Source of the DNA: Mangifera indica
Lineage: Eukaryota > Streptophyta > Magnoliopsida > Sapindales > Anacardiaceae
Length of the DNA stretch: 64,000 bases
Direction: 5' to 3'
Assembly (NCBI RefSeq): GCF_011075055.1
Contig: NC_058137.1
Span: forward strand, 26,893,463-26,957,462
Shown: positions 1 through 13,996 of the stretch, one piece after another
Position numbering within the stretch: the first letter of the stretch is position 1
How the letters are laid out: the number at the start of each line of letters is the position of its first letter
Translations under genes and position numbers: made by a program
Notes under the pieces: generated by a model
Databases searched by the model: none
What the model was told of the DNA's origin: nothing
What the model saw: only the letters and a program-made list of their open reading frames with translations

Positions 1-116
1 CATAGAAAAAATTAAAAAAAAAATCGAAAACCAGAGCTCCTTAAATAGAACCTTACTCCTGAAGGAATTGCTTAAGGTTCAGATTTTTTATCCTTTCATT
101 TTCCAGTTGTTTGATT

Positions 117-1763
117 ATGGGAGGCGGAGCAGCCATGAGAGCCGTAGGTAAGGTCGCCGGGATTGGGGTTTTCAACGGTGGGATGCGTGGCGGCGTGTCT
201 TCCGCAACCGCCGCGACCCCGCCCGCATCACAATCCCTGCGAAACGTCTCGCGCCCTGTTGGAGGAATCTTATCGAGCGGGAAGGTTTCCGCTGGAGGTG
301 ATGTGGCAGAGACGCTGAAACCCTCGTGGGAATTGGATGACTGGGAGTTCGCTGGAGGAGAAAACGATTTTCTGGTGGCGCCAGGGCCGGAATCAACTGA
401 ACCAATGGCTAGGGTTGTATTTGGCGGTGCGCCAAGCCTTGAGGAGGCTAAGGAAGCAACGTCTGAACTTAAAGAGGCATTGGATAAGTAATTTTTCCCA
501 GAATTTCTTTGTGAATATTAATTGAAAATTTTTATCTTTTTTCAATTGCATATATTATTGTACCACATCCGCATGGTTAGCTGAAATAAAAAATTCCTAT
601 TAAGGCACTATTAATTTGATAGTAAATTTTAAGTAATCATACTAATTAGTAACATGGAGGCTTGTTTCTGTAGATTTTTATGGGTATTGATACCAACAGT
701 TATGGTAAAAAAAATTGCAAACTTTTCAGACTTGATCGTGTTCCACTGTGTTTGATAGATGATTTTTTTTGTTTTCAGGGTTTATTTTTCATCTGAGAAT
801 TCCAGCGAGAGTGAATATGACGGTGCAGTGTCAGGGCTGCAAATGGTTGCAAACTCTGAATGCTTGGAGACCAAGAGCTGTACCTCATTTGATCCAAAAT
901 CTGTTACAGTACCAAACCAGGCTATTCAGGCTTTTAAATTCCTTTGTGAAAATGCTTCAGCTCAGGTCTTTTTGATTCAGTTGCCTTGCCTATCTCTTTT
1001 TAGTTGCTTTTAGCTTATGTTTTTGAATGTATATATTTGCCAATTGAGTTGTTACTTTAAGATTTATATTTCTAAAACGATCATATGACCATTCACTTTG
1101 ACAATAATTTTTTGATTTTGGTTTTGTGACCAGACTGTTGTTGCATCAGTTGCTTCTGACCCAGATGTGTGGAATGCTGTCATGCAAAATGAAGCTCTTG
1201 TGCAATTCTTACAGTCCCAGAAAAGCAGTAAGATTTTTATATGTTTTTTCCATTTGATAGATTTTTTAGCAGGACTAGTTTTCTTGAGAGGCTCTTTGGT
1301 GGGAAGGATGCAGTGCAACACTTTTTGATTGGCCGAATGTTCATATTTTTTTTTACCAGCATTTCTTTGGTATGGATCTGAGATTAAATTTGTTGCAGAT
1401 GTAACGTTTGAAGATCAGGGTTCTCCCAGAAAGGTTGATGAATTAACTGATTTGAGCAAAGAAGATACAGGAAGCCATTCTGGAGACAGTGGAAGCCAAA
1501 GTCAGTTTGAGCCCATGGCTGTTCTTCAGAAGATCAAAGATAGTGTGGTTGAACTGGGAATAACAACCATGGATCGAGTGGTTGAGGTGGTGAGCAATGT
1601 GGGTAATTTTCTGCAGAACATTTTTGGCATGCCCGAGGCTGACAAGACTTGCACTGAAGCAGATGCCAAACCAAACCATATTGAAAACAAGGTAGGACTG
1701 GGAGCTTCTGTCATTGGACTGGCCATTATGGTGATCATGGTGGTTGTGCTGAAGCGAGTTTGA
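117..1763 (+). CDS. Unrecognised plant protein with C-terminal membrane anchor (4 exons)
   Basis: Four exons splice cleanly: 117-487, 779-965, 1134-1227 and 1399-1763. All introns are GT-AG, the phases match, and the product is 338 residues. The start is the first ATG; the upstream TTG is not a plausible plant start. The N-terminus is Gly/Ala-rich and low in charge. The middle is acidic, and residues near 100-130 look like part of an ordered domain with a WELDDWEF patch. The third exon, with the stretch SDPDVWNAVMQNEALVQFL, looks like a short helical module. The last 20 or so residues are a hydrophobic helix ending in KRV (GLGASVIGLAIMVIMVVV), as in a tail-anchored protein. I do not recognise the family and assign no function. 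It is convergent with the cap methyltransferase gene, with about 650 bases between stop codons. Confidence 0.85.
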
Positions 1764-2411
1764 AAGTTTATATTCTGGCAAATTACCCAAAAATTTGTCG
1801 AGTTCACAAACTCTTTGGAAGTATTTCTCCGTTATGATGCATTAGTAGATATGTACAGTACTTTACAAACCTTTTGCAGCTCGGGTGGCTTATGCTAAAG
1901 TTATGCAAAGTACTTCACATTGCGTAATTTTACTTGTTCCCTGCAGCACTTGCATATTGCAATTTTGTGTCAAACCAGATGATATTTTTTCAAGCCATTT
2001 AGTTGTTTGCTGCTGAAATTGATAACAATGTTCTAATCCAGGCAAATTTTTTTTTTTTTTTAACCGGTGAAAGATGAATTGAATTTACAAAATTTGCGGT
2101 GACTGATGTACACGTTTGGAGAGAAGTCATAACAAGCATTCACCAAAAGGTGTTATCTTTCTAGCGTTTTGTTTCCTCCACAACTTGTATTTTTGTTCCA
2201 ACGATACAAAATAGTCCTGTAAAGTGGCAATTTCTCAGAAAGGTCGTCTGATAAATTATTTCAGTATGTATTCATGAATCTACAAAACTGAACAGCCATC
2301 AAGAATCTAATAGTGGAGACTGCGTTCAAATTTTCTCCTATTTGGCCCTTCGACCACCCTTCTATAGTATTCTTTGAAAGAATCCTTCCTGGGACATTTT
2401 TATTGTTGAAT
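1764..2411. other. Convergent 3' flanks
   Basis: AT-rich DNA between the stop codons of two convergent genes. It must hold both 3' UTRs. No further gene or element is visible apart from a T-run at about 2047-2060. Confidence 0.6.
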
Positions 2412-5400
2412 TTATATGTCACTGCTAACGCACATGATGTCTTCCTTTGATATATACATCTTCCCTTTATCTCTTCTTCCACTCGATTGCGTTCGGTCTA
2501 GTTGGCCCTTCTGCGAAAAATGAAATATAAATATGGTTGTAATAGCATTCACAGAACTGTGACAGATGTGTGAAAAATGCATTACTTTATGATGGTTATC
2601 AAAAACAGAAAAAACTGTACCAACCTTCTTCAGGACAAATGCCAGGTACAAATAGGCCACTTCCCATTCATCTGGTGATAGTGTGCCTAGATATCACAAA
2701 GCAAATACAAAGACCCACTATTTAGAAATCTTTAAAGCCTGCCTAGAAATATTTTAAACTGCAATACATTAATTTTTGGGCCTAGATGGGAAAGTTGAAT
2801 GAGTGAAAAAAGTACAGGGCATCAAACTTACTCTGGTCTTGGTTACCGTTGCCCAAGGCACCGAGTCGTCGCATGAGTTCTACATATTCAGGTTTCTTCA
2901 AGTACTCATGGAAAAATTCGTGTGAGTTCTTCACAAAAACTAGCTCCAATCCATTCTGCGAAATTGAATAGTGTGTAAAATAACAAAACATGGCCATTGC
3001 AAAGCTAGGCGAAAAGAAAAAAAGGTACATAACTAAGCAGAGAAGTTGCACCTCTTCTGCCATGGATTTGAAGAGATGGAAGGGAACAATCCATTCTGGG
3101 CAATCGACTGCATCCTGCAATAATATAAAATTTTAATTAGATTTTTAGTATATTATCTCAGTGACTTAGTTCATATTAATGTAGCAAAATTAAGATACAA
3201 TAAAAACACTGTAAATAGCTCATACAGAAAAAAGATTAAACATTGTGGCAAGTTGAGATAACATAGTTCTATATAAACATAGATATGTGTGCCATTTAAT
3301 AGAATTTATCAATAGAGCACAGCTTGAAGAAAACCATAAAAATGAAAAAAAAAAAAGAAATTACAAGCCAAAGGGAGAAGAAAAAATACCTCTAGATGAA
3401 ACTTGTACTGGATGCCAAACGGCTTAGAAGATTTAAATTTCTGTCCACACCATATTGTCAATACTACATGAGACAAAATAACTGTGCAAACCAAATCTTC
3501 TACAAACCATGTAACTGTTACAAAAGGAAAAGAACATTTGACCTTTTCAGAAAATTCTTCATCAAATCGTATCCAGTAGACACTATTACCGATGGTCAAT
3601 CCTTAAGCTGCATGTTCACAATGCAGATAACTTTACTAATCAAGAATGAGAAAGTGGTGTGTCATGCCCAACAATCCTAATTCTCATATGTGGCAGGAAA
3701 GAAAGAAAGAACTGGAAGAAAAAAAAATTATATACAATAAAAATTTGACCCAGTATAAAAACAGTTCATAGCAATTGAACTGACCCAAAAAAAAAAGGTT
3801 AATGATGAACAGTACAGTTTTTTAAGCATTTCACTTCAGGCTTTCCTATTGAGAAAATAAAGCATTGCTGTAATAATTTAATGCAAGCTTAGAGAGAAAA
3901 GCTTATTCCTTAAAATGTACAGAATATGTGTTTTCAGCATAATTTTGGCTATGCTCACTGTAGAGTGCATGAAGAAATGGCAATGGTAGAAGGAAGCATA
4001 ACTATGGAAATTGAACTCTATGAAAATAAAAGTTCCTATAAAAACAAATCACCAAAAGGAATTTACCAAACAACAAGGGAAATTGCGAAACAATGAAAGG
4101 ATACCAACTTGTTGGAATAAGACCCAGATTTTCATATTAGAAGAATTTTGCACGGATGATAAGCAATCAAAGTGAGGAGCTTGACAAAACCTTCTCTAAG
4201 CTTTTGAACTATCACATTGGCATCTGGCATTGTCCCAATGAAAGTGCCCCCGGGACAAAGTAAAGCAGATACATTGGCCAAGGCTCGCCTTGCACGTGCC
4301 TCAGTAGACCAGGAATAATGCATGGCAAACTGAAAAATCAACACAACAATCATTTATATAGAAATTTGAATAAAATATTCACCTGAAAAAAATGATGACC
4401 TATTTATTAATTTGAAAAGGCATTTGTATTTAGAAATTCAATATCTGACAAGGAGCAGTTCATTGATTTCTTTTACTATACTAAGTAGATTTGACTAAAA
4501 CAATAGTTACTATAGCATTTTCAAGATTTCACAGAAATTAAGACTCACTTGGCAACTGCAGGTATCAAAAGGTGCATCATCTGCACAAGCACCAGACGAA
4601 CCTGAAATTAATTCATAAACAACAAAACCGATTAATACTTTCACAAGCACCAGTATAACATAGTCATTCTGGTAGTTAACCTTGGACATAATTACTCTAA
4701 ATATACTAAATTTCATTGTTCCATAGCTTAGTACACTGCTGTTGAATTTAGCGTGCATCCAATAAATAAGCTAGGAGGAAAGGTGATGAAATTTTGAAAG
4801 ACTAGTTATTGTTAGTGGAAATACATCATAACAGTCTCCACATATGAGCCGGGCAGGAAAACTGAACTTCTTACGACGCTGATGGTGATCTGCATCACCA
4901 TTGTAACAGGTATGACAGTCTTCTATCTGTACAAAAATGATGGGCACAATTTAGCTAGCACATTCTGATATACACATACTTAAAGGCCAAAGGTGAAGTT
5001 GAAAAATATGGAAGCTTACAAAAAAAAAAAAAAAGTCACATTAAAATTGAGCATTGATTATTTTGAGAAGGGAGGTTCCCAGAGGATGTCAACTGTTGTG
5101 CTCAGGACACATAATTTTGCACAAACATGGTACGTCAAGAAAAGCACTAACTTATCAAACATGTCAACTGTCGCCACAAGAACAAGAAATCAACAAGCAC
5201 TAACTTATCAATGTAGCTTAATAATTATAACCCCATCTACCCAATATGCCTAAGCAAAATGGGGGACAACAAACTGAATGTACTTACTGAGCCTTCAGCG
5301 ATATCAATGCCAACATAATATCCAATCTTTGCCTTGTCCCATTTGATAAGATCACCACCCTGATACATCAAAAAAAGAAGCAAAAAGATCCATCAGGGAA

Positions 5401-6221
5401 AACAAAAGATTGAGAATTTGAAGGTTATAAGGAATTTAAATACCTTGCCGCAGGCAAGATCAAGAACAGCATCCCCTCGGCGAGCATAAAGCTGAACTAA
5501 GACACTTTTAATCTGTTCAACAAAATAAGGAGTCAAACAATTTATTCATACTCTATATATATAAATCATAACTTAATGACATTACAAGGCACACCCAGTT
5601 ATTAAGTTTCTTCAAGTGAATGATTGGACTTGCTTCTCGTTCTTCCAAGGTTTGATTTGTCCTTGCACTATAGTGGTCAGCTACTTTCCTAGCAAAAACC
5701 TTAGTGCTCTCATCTTCCAAAAATTGTGCATCACCTAATATCATAAAATCAAATACTCAATTACATCTTTCATTGAAGAAAGGATTAACAACTTCAAGCA
5801 TTCCAACATCTAACAAGCTGAAAATTAAAGTATTTAATTCACGCCTGCAATTAGCACTCAACAATGGACGCCAAAACACTATTCCTTAACTTCAAATTAA
5901 GGTAACTCCAATTAGCTTTCTGGGCAACCAAACAAAAGCTAAACCTTGTTAAACTCAAAACCCATGTCCAAATTAATGAACACATTAACCAAAAAACTTC
6001 AAATAAAGGCACACTTTATTTTCTTTTCAGAAACTAAAGCTAACAAACGACAAAACCCTTGTCCAAAAACTATCTAATTAACCAAAAACATAACTAAAAA
6101 AAAAATCAAGACAAGACAAAGAAGGGTTTCAAAGCTAAATTTAACCTTCTGGGTTCTGTCGGAATCTGGATTGAGGTGGCCCATCTGAGGTAGATGGAGA
6201 CTCCCGATACCCTCGTTTCAT
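2412..6221 (-). pseudogene. mRNA cap guanine-N7 methyltransferase 1-like gene, 13 exons, probably disabled
   Basis: The family N7-methylates the mRNA cap using S-adenosylmethionine, in the nucleus. Exons on the minus strand: 6221-6146, 5734-5595, 5512-5444, 5359-5288, 4926-4825, 4601-4549, 4329-4191, 3601-3543, 3440-3390, 3114-3052, 2955-2832, 2686-2625, 2510-2412. The start gives MKRGYRESPS. The SAM motif VLDLACGKGGDL is at about residues 88-99, and FAMHYSW, GTMPDANVI and CPEWIVPF follow. Two lesions are seen. Exon 6 (53 bases) does not fit the phase of exons 5 and 7, so the reading frame breaks before DDAPFD. At exon 8 the usual acceptor (exon from 3607) gives an in-frame TAA; an AG six bases further on (exon from 3601) avoids it. 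A weak donor after 4793 in exon 5 would restore frame with an altered loop. Conserved-site changes (two Arg to Cys, ICSCQ to TCSCQ) fit decay. It could still be expressed through unusual splicing. Confidence 0.6.
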
Positions 6222-6657
6222 AGCAAATTATGAGTAATGAGAAATAAGTTATAGCGTTTTACAAATATAAAAAAGTGTTGTTTTAATTCTAAAGTTGTGA
6301 TTGAGAAGACAATAAATCAAGAGCAAAACTGAACAAATTTGAGTTAGTTGGAGGCTGTTAAGTGCTGCGATGTTGATATATAATAAACAGAGAAGAACAT
6401 TAAATGACAGTGATCGACCACGGGATCTTACACCCAGAAATCAAGGACCTGTTTGGGAGCAGGGATAGGAATATTTTTTTCCGAGATATTAATTAAAATA
6501 GACAAAAATTTTTCCGTTAATACTTTTTTAGGTAAATATACAGTAGTTTTACTTTTATAAACAAATTTTTTTATAACTCTAAAAATACCCTCCCAACCCT
6601 GTAACTGTAGGCGCAAAAAAAAAGGTGTGGTACGCATGATACGTACAAAATACGCAC

Positions 6658-6661
<4 letters not shown>

Positions 6662-6718
<57 letters not shown>
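6662..6718. repeat. (TA)n microsatellite in fold-back element
   Basis: An uninterrupted run of about 28 TA units inside the left arm of the fold-back element. A shorter TA run lies at 6753-6777. Confidence 0.9.
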
Positions 6719-6724
<6 letters not shown>

Positions 6725-7085
6725 GAGTGCGGGGTGCGCACCCTTTTTTTCATATATATATATATATATATATATATTAAATAATATAATATAATATTTA
6801 AAAAATATAATAAATAAATATATATTAAATATTATAATATTTAATATAATATACATAAATAATAATAATAATAATAATTTTTAAACATATATTATATATA
6901 ATATTATAATATAATAAATATATATAATAATATAATATATATTTAAAAATTATTATTATTATTATTGTTATTTATCTATATTATATTAAATATTATAATA
7001 TTTAATATATATTTATTTATTTATTATATTATTTAATATATATATATATAAGAAAGTGTGCACGCAGTTGTTTATATAGATTATA

Positions 7086-7215
7086 TTAGGGTGTGCGCAC
7101 TCTGTACGCACTGCACACTGGGCACGCACCGCATGCATCGCACGCACTGCGTACACCGTACGCACCACGCGCACCACACGCACTGCGTACGCACCTCGCA
7201 CACCACGTGCACCAC
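7086..7215. repeat. CGCAC-type minisatellite
   Basis: A GC-rich stretch built from degenerate copies of a 7-10-base unit such as GCACGCACTGC and GTACGCACC. It stands out against the AT-rich surroundings. Related GCGCACC and TACGCAC words occur in the left arm (6630-6660, 6727-6741), so the unit probably expanded from the inverted repeat itself. The open frames across it are repeat shadows. Confidence 0.75.
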
Positions 7216-7387
7216 ACCATCCTTCCAGTGCCTACAGCTACAGGACTGAGAGGGTATTTTTAGAGTTACAAAAAAATTTGCTTATAAAAGTAAAACTACT
7301 GTGTGTTTGCCTAAAAGGGTATAAGCGGAAAAATTTTTGCCTATTTAATTAATATCCCTTTTTTTCCCTATTATCAATTTATCCCTG

Positions 7388-7818
7388 ATGATTTTGGAAG
7401 TCCATGCAAAATTGATTGCAGCACAAGAATATTAAGAGTTTTATGTTTTATTAAATAGAACTATAAATCATTTATTTATATTAATTTTAAGTTTCTTTTT
7501 TTTATTTGTATTTCATTTTCAGCTATAATGAATCCTAAAAGTTAAAAATAAAAGTTTTTTATTTATTTGGAAACATTTGTACCTAAATCAATAATTTGAA
7601 TGATTTCTGTATTTGTATTTCTGGTTTTTTACCAGCTTAGTGGAACACCAATTTTTAATGATAAGTGAAGAATAGATAAAATATCAAATGGAATTGAGAG
7701 GAGAAAGGAATGTTGCAGGAGAATTTCATATTTAACACCGCTTACTAATTTACTCTACATATATCTATATGTTCATTGAGCCATCACTGCAAGTCTTTTG
7801 TTCTGATTTGGTGATAAT
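7388..7818. other. Intergenic, AT-rich
   Basis: Nothing recognisable between the fold-back element and the F-box remnant. Confidence 0.5.
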
Positions 7819-9110
7819 ATGGAAGCCAAAAGGCCCAAAACCCCGCTGGAAGCTGATGAGAAACGAAAGAAGTCAGTAGTGATTATGTAGAATGAGATGA
7901 GAATTGTGTTAGAGTAAGTAGCCTTCTTGATTCCATTATTTTTTCACATCTTCTCCTTTGTTCCCACAAAAGATGTGGGTGCTAGTCTTTACTCTAAACG
8001 GTGGAACAGATTATGGTTTTCTCTTCTCTATATTGACCTGAAAGAATTTTGGATAACATGTAAGGAAAATTTTATAAAATTTGTGGGTAACTTTCGATTG
8101 CATCGTGGTAAGTCTATTCAAATAATCAAATTTCGACTTTCATGTGCATGTTCTCTGGGGCTTAGAGGTTTGATACAACAGAGACTGTCTTTGTGGCACC
8201 TTCGGTACTCTCATCCCTGGGGTTGAGACTTGATAATACACCCCTCATACATTTGGAGTCATTGGTTTCTTCTTGTTGTAGGCTTGTGGGGAAAGCAGCT
8301 TCAGCTCCCAACTAATTTGTGCATAATTTAATTCCTATTTTCATGTTGAACATAACTCCACTATTGGAGCAACTCTCTAGCTTTGATCTCATCACGAAAC
8401 CAACAAACTTACAAGCTCTTTGCACATTGTTGCCTATGTTGCGATGATGCACCTTGAGCCGTGAAAATATGAATGTGATTGTTCTGATGTTAATTCTCGG
8501 GTTAGGTCTGCAATAAACGCTGGAAAAGAAGAGCTGCATCTTCACTCACTACTCTGATTGCAATTTTTTACCCTCTTGCTTATTTCAGTGTAATTCTTTG
8601 GTGGATCTTAAACTTGATTTTCTTGAATTTCACTTCCCTACATCCTTTTGTTTCCCAAAGTGCAAATTTTCTTGAATTGGGGTGATTGCTCGCCTGCTCA
8701 GGCGATTTCCTATTTTTATGTTTGTTGGCATAGAATATGTTTATTATTTGAGCGAAGAATCCTGGAGAACTATAAAGCCATAAGAGATCCCTTCTCTTCG
8801 AAACCTCCAAGTTTGACATGGACTACAGTGGATCATTGCTTCCCTATTCTGCAGCTTTCATATGCTTCAATCTCTTTGCATAGAATTTATATATTTAAAG
8901 GGTTTCCTTCTTTTTTTTAATGCCTCCAAGTTTAAAATCAGTTAGAGGAGATCATCTTGGAGGATTTAGGAACCAATTTATGTTTGTAGGCTTGTTCTTG
9001 ACGGATGCACAATTCCAGGAGAAGCTCATCGTTCATGTTGATAAATATCCCCAAACTAGAACATATATGTTCAGGTTGAACCTTTTTTTTTCCTATGATT
9101 CTTTCTTATT
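7819..9110 (+). pseudogene. F-box/LRR protein pseudogene
   Basis: The 5' part reads MEAKRPKTPLEADEKRKKS, a typical lead of plant F-box proteins, then reaches a TAG after about 23 codons. In another frame, from about 7929, HIFSFVPTKDVGASLYSK then RWNRLWFSL is the C-terminal half of an F-box (the usual form is HILSFLPTKDVV-TSVLSKRW). Further on, degenerate leucine-rich pieces are seen, such as SLVDLKLDFLEFHFPTSF at about 8599 and GDHLGGF at 8949. Stops and frame changes run throughout, so no functional product is expected. Intact relatives act as substrate adaptors in SCF ubiquitin ligases. The 3' limit is approximate. Confidence 0.65.
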
Positions 9111-9181
9111 TTCCAATTTTGTAAGAATGGTACATGTGTGCCTGATGATACAGAAAATATAATTAAATGTGGTTGGTCTGA

Positions 9182-12065
<2,884 letters not shown>

Positions 12066-12112
12066 AGATGAAACAAAAACCAAAGTTTTACACAAAAGAG
12101 AAGAGATGAATT

Positions 12113-12120
12113 CTTATATA
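12113..12120 (-). promoter_or_regulatory. TATA box of beta-glucosidase gene
   Basis: On the minus strand TATATAAG lies about 48 bases upstream of the ATG, leaving a short leader. No other candidate is as close to consensus nearby. Confidence 0.55.
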
Positions 12121-13996
12121 GGATGCTTAAGAAAAGTATCTGGGATGAATTCTATAATATAATACAGAAAAGGGAAATGTGTTAATTATCTTAGTTGTAA
12201 AGTAGAAGAATTTGATTGAATAAAAAAAGAGCAAAAGCGACTGCAGGTTTTCTCTTGCAATGCAAGGTGTAGGTTAGAGTGGCTTGTGGAGGTTGTATTG
12301 TGATTCTGTCACTGAGAGCCACGTTTTCTTTATAAAGAAAGAAGCTACATGAAACTGTGAACCCATTATTAAAGATTTAAAAAACCTTAAAATTTCTGTA
12401 AAGAAATTGATTGAAACTGCACGTAAGATTAGATATTGATGATCAAAAGTGTTGCTTCTGGGAATAAACAAAAGGGTTTTAAGGAGGATGTGGGTAGAAA
12501 TGGAATCCTTAGGTTTCATGACAGCTTATAGGCTACAGGTTTTAGTTGGTGTGGTTGAGTACGCTGTAGATAATCCTGGAATTCAATATTAGTTTACCAA
12601 AGAATTTGATTGTGATCTCTTGAACTATTTAAGTGAGTTTCTTCAAATCATTTTATTAAGAAGCATTTGAAAGATGATATCAGAGCTGTAATTATCAGTT
12701 GATTCTGATTAAATAGTTGTAACTTATTCTGATTTCCATTTTCAAGCTTTGAGTTTCCTAATCACAGTGACTAATTCATTGTTTGTAACTGTAATGAGTT
12801 TTGAAAACGTTCGCTTTCTTAGTTTTGTAATTTATCAAATTTAGAATTTTAACTGACGGAGTAATAAGTTGGAGAGGGGAAATGGGTTAACGCCTTTTAA
12901 TGTGGTGGGTCATATTGGGCCTGGCATTGCTGACATAAATTTATATGGCCAGATCACTGTTTTCCACCAAGGTTTGATGAAAGGACATTTTTATCCAATA
13001 AATTTAAAAAAAATCAAATTCTCACCCGACATCCCTTTTTATAAGGGTCAAAGTGAATATTTAGGCTCAAAGCAAATTCCTAAAATCCAGAAGTAGCACT
13101 CTGCCAACCTATCCCTTGCAAAAGATATTATGAAAGATAAAAATTATCTAATTGGTCAGTAGTATGATTTTATAAATGATTAAAGATTATTTTGAATTAA
13201 ACGCATTCTTAAATTATAAGAAAACAACTTTACGAAAATATTTATACAAAATGGAATCCATGTGGAAAATAATGACAACCTTTGATAAAGATAAATTGTT
13301 GACATAGTGAAGAGGAAGGAAAGGGCGAGTAGTACGCATTTGAGTGATAGCAAAATAAGTAGTAATTTACAATGAAATCAAACAATTTTCACAAATACAA
13401 ATAGATAACAAGTGATCAAGTGAACTTTTAAAATTTAAAGACTGATAAAACATTATTTCATCGAAGTTTAGGTGAGAAACCAACAAAAGATAGATTTCAA
13501 AGATAATTAAAGATTATCCCAAAGCAAACACCCATTAGTGGTACGATAAATGTTGTGGGAGAATTGATTATTGGCATAATTCAGGAGCATTCATCTTGCC
13601 ATTATAAAATAATGCACATGTTTAATTGATGCTATGCTCCTAGCACATGTTTCTCTCTTTGAATTATTCTTTGATTTTGGGGCGAGGCCTGTTTTTGGGA
13701 GATTAATTGACTAATTAGACTCAAAGCAGGAACAACTTTGGGCACCACTAACGCAAACCATATATATTTCATATACAATTCCAAGAAAACATGAAATATG
13801 TGCATTGCACGCCAATATTAACACAGGCTATGTATTTCTGTATATAAATAAATTGTATAAATTTTTGTATACAATTAGATGTGTCTGTATTTGATTGGAT
13901 GGTTTCAAAGTATAAGAAAAAATAAATAATTATTGCTACCTTAATTATTTGTACACAAAAAATTGTATAATTGGTTTGTAGCATAGTTTAATTCTT
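12121..13996. other. Intergenic region
   Basis: AT-rich sequence upstream of the beta-glucosidase gene and downstream of the aspartic protease remnant. Short open frames here look like chance. I see no conserved domain, RNA gene or clear repeat. Confidence 0.5.

Larger units (their letters stand above)
6460..7387. mobile_element. Fold-back (long terminal inverted repeat) element, about 0.93 kb
   Basis: The left arm starts CAGGGATA (6460) and the right arm ends TATCCCTG (7387). The arms pair over long stretches: GATATTAATTAAA near 6484 pairs with the complement near 7350, and the segment from TACAGTAG to ACCCTC (6539-6592) pairs with 7250-7303. The middle (about 6830-7000) is a second AT-rich palindrome built on AATATTATAATATTTAATATA. 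The whole element could therefore fold as one hairpin. It has no coding capacity. Flanks GTTTGGGAG and TTTTGGAAG are a weak candidate for a decayed 9-base target duplication, which would suggest a Mutator-type origin. It lies just upstream of the cap methyltransferase start. Confidence 0.7.

Noticed and set aside
6182..6184. Internal ATG in exon 1 of the cap methyltransferase (would give MGHLNPD)
   Set aside because: It is in a different frame from exon 2; the ATG at 6221 gives MKRGYRESPS and keeps the frame.
6428..6856. 142-codon open frame with long Tyr-Ile runs
   Set aside because: It is the translation of TA microsatellites in the fold-back element.
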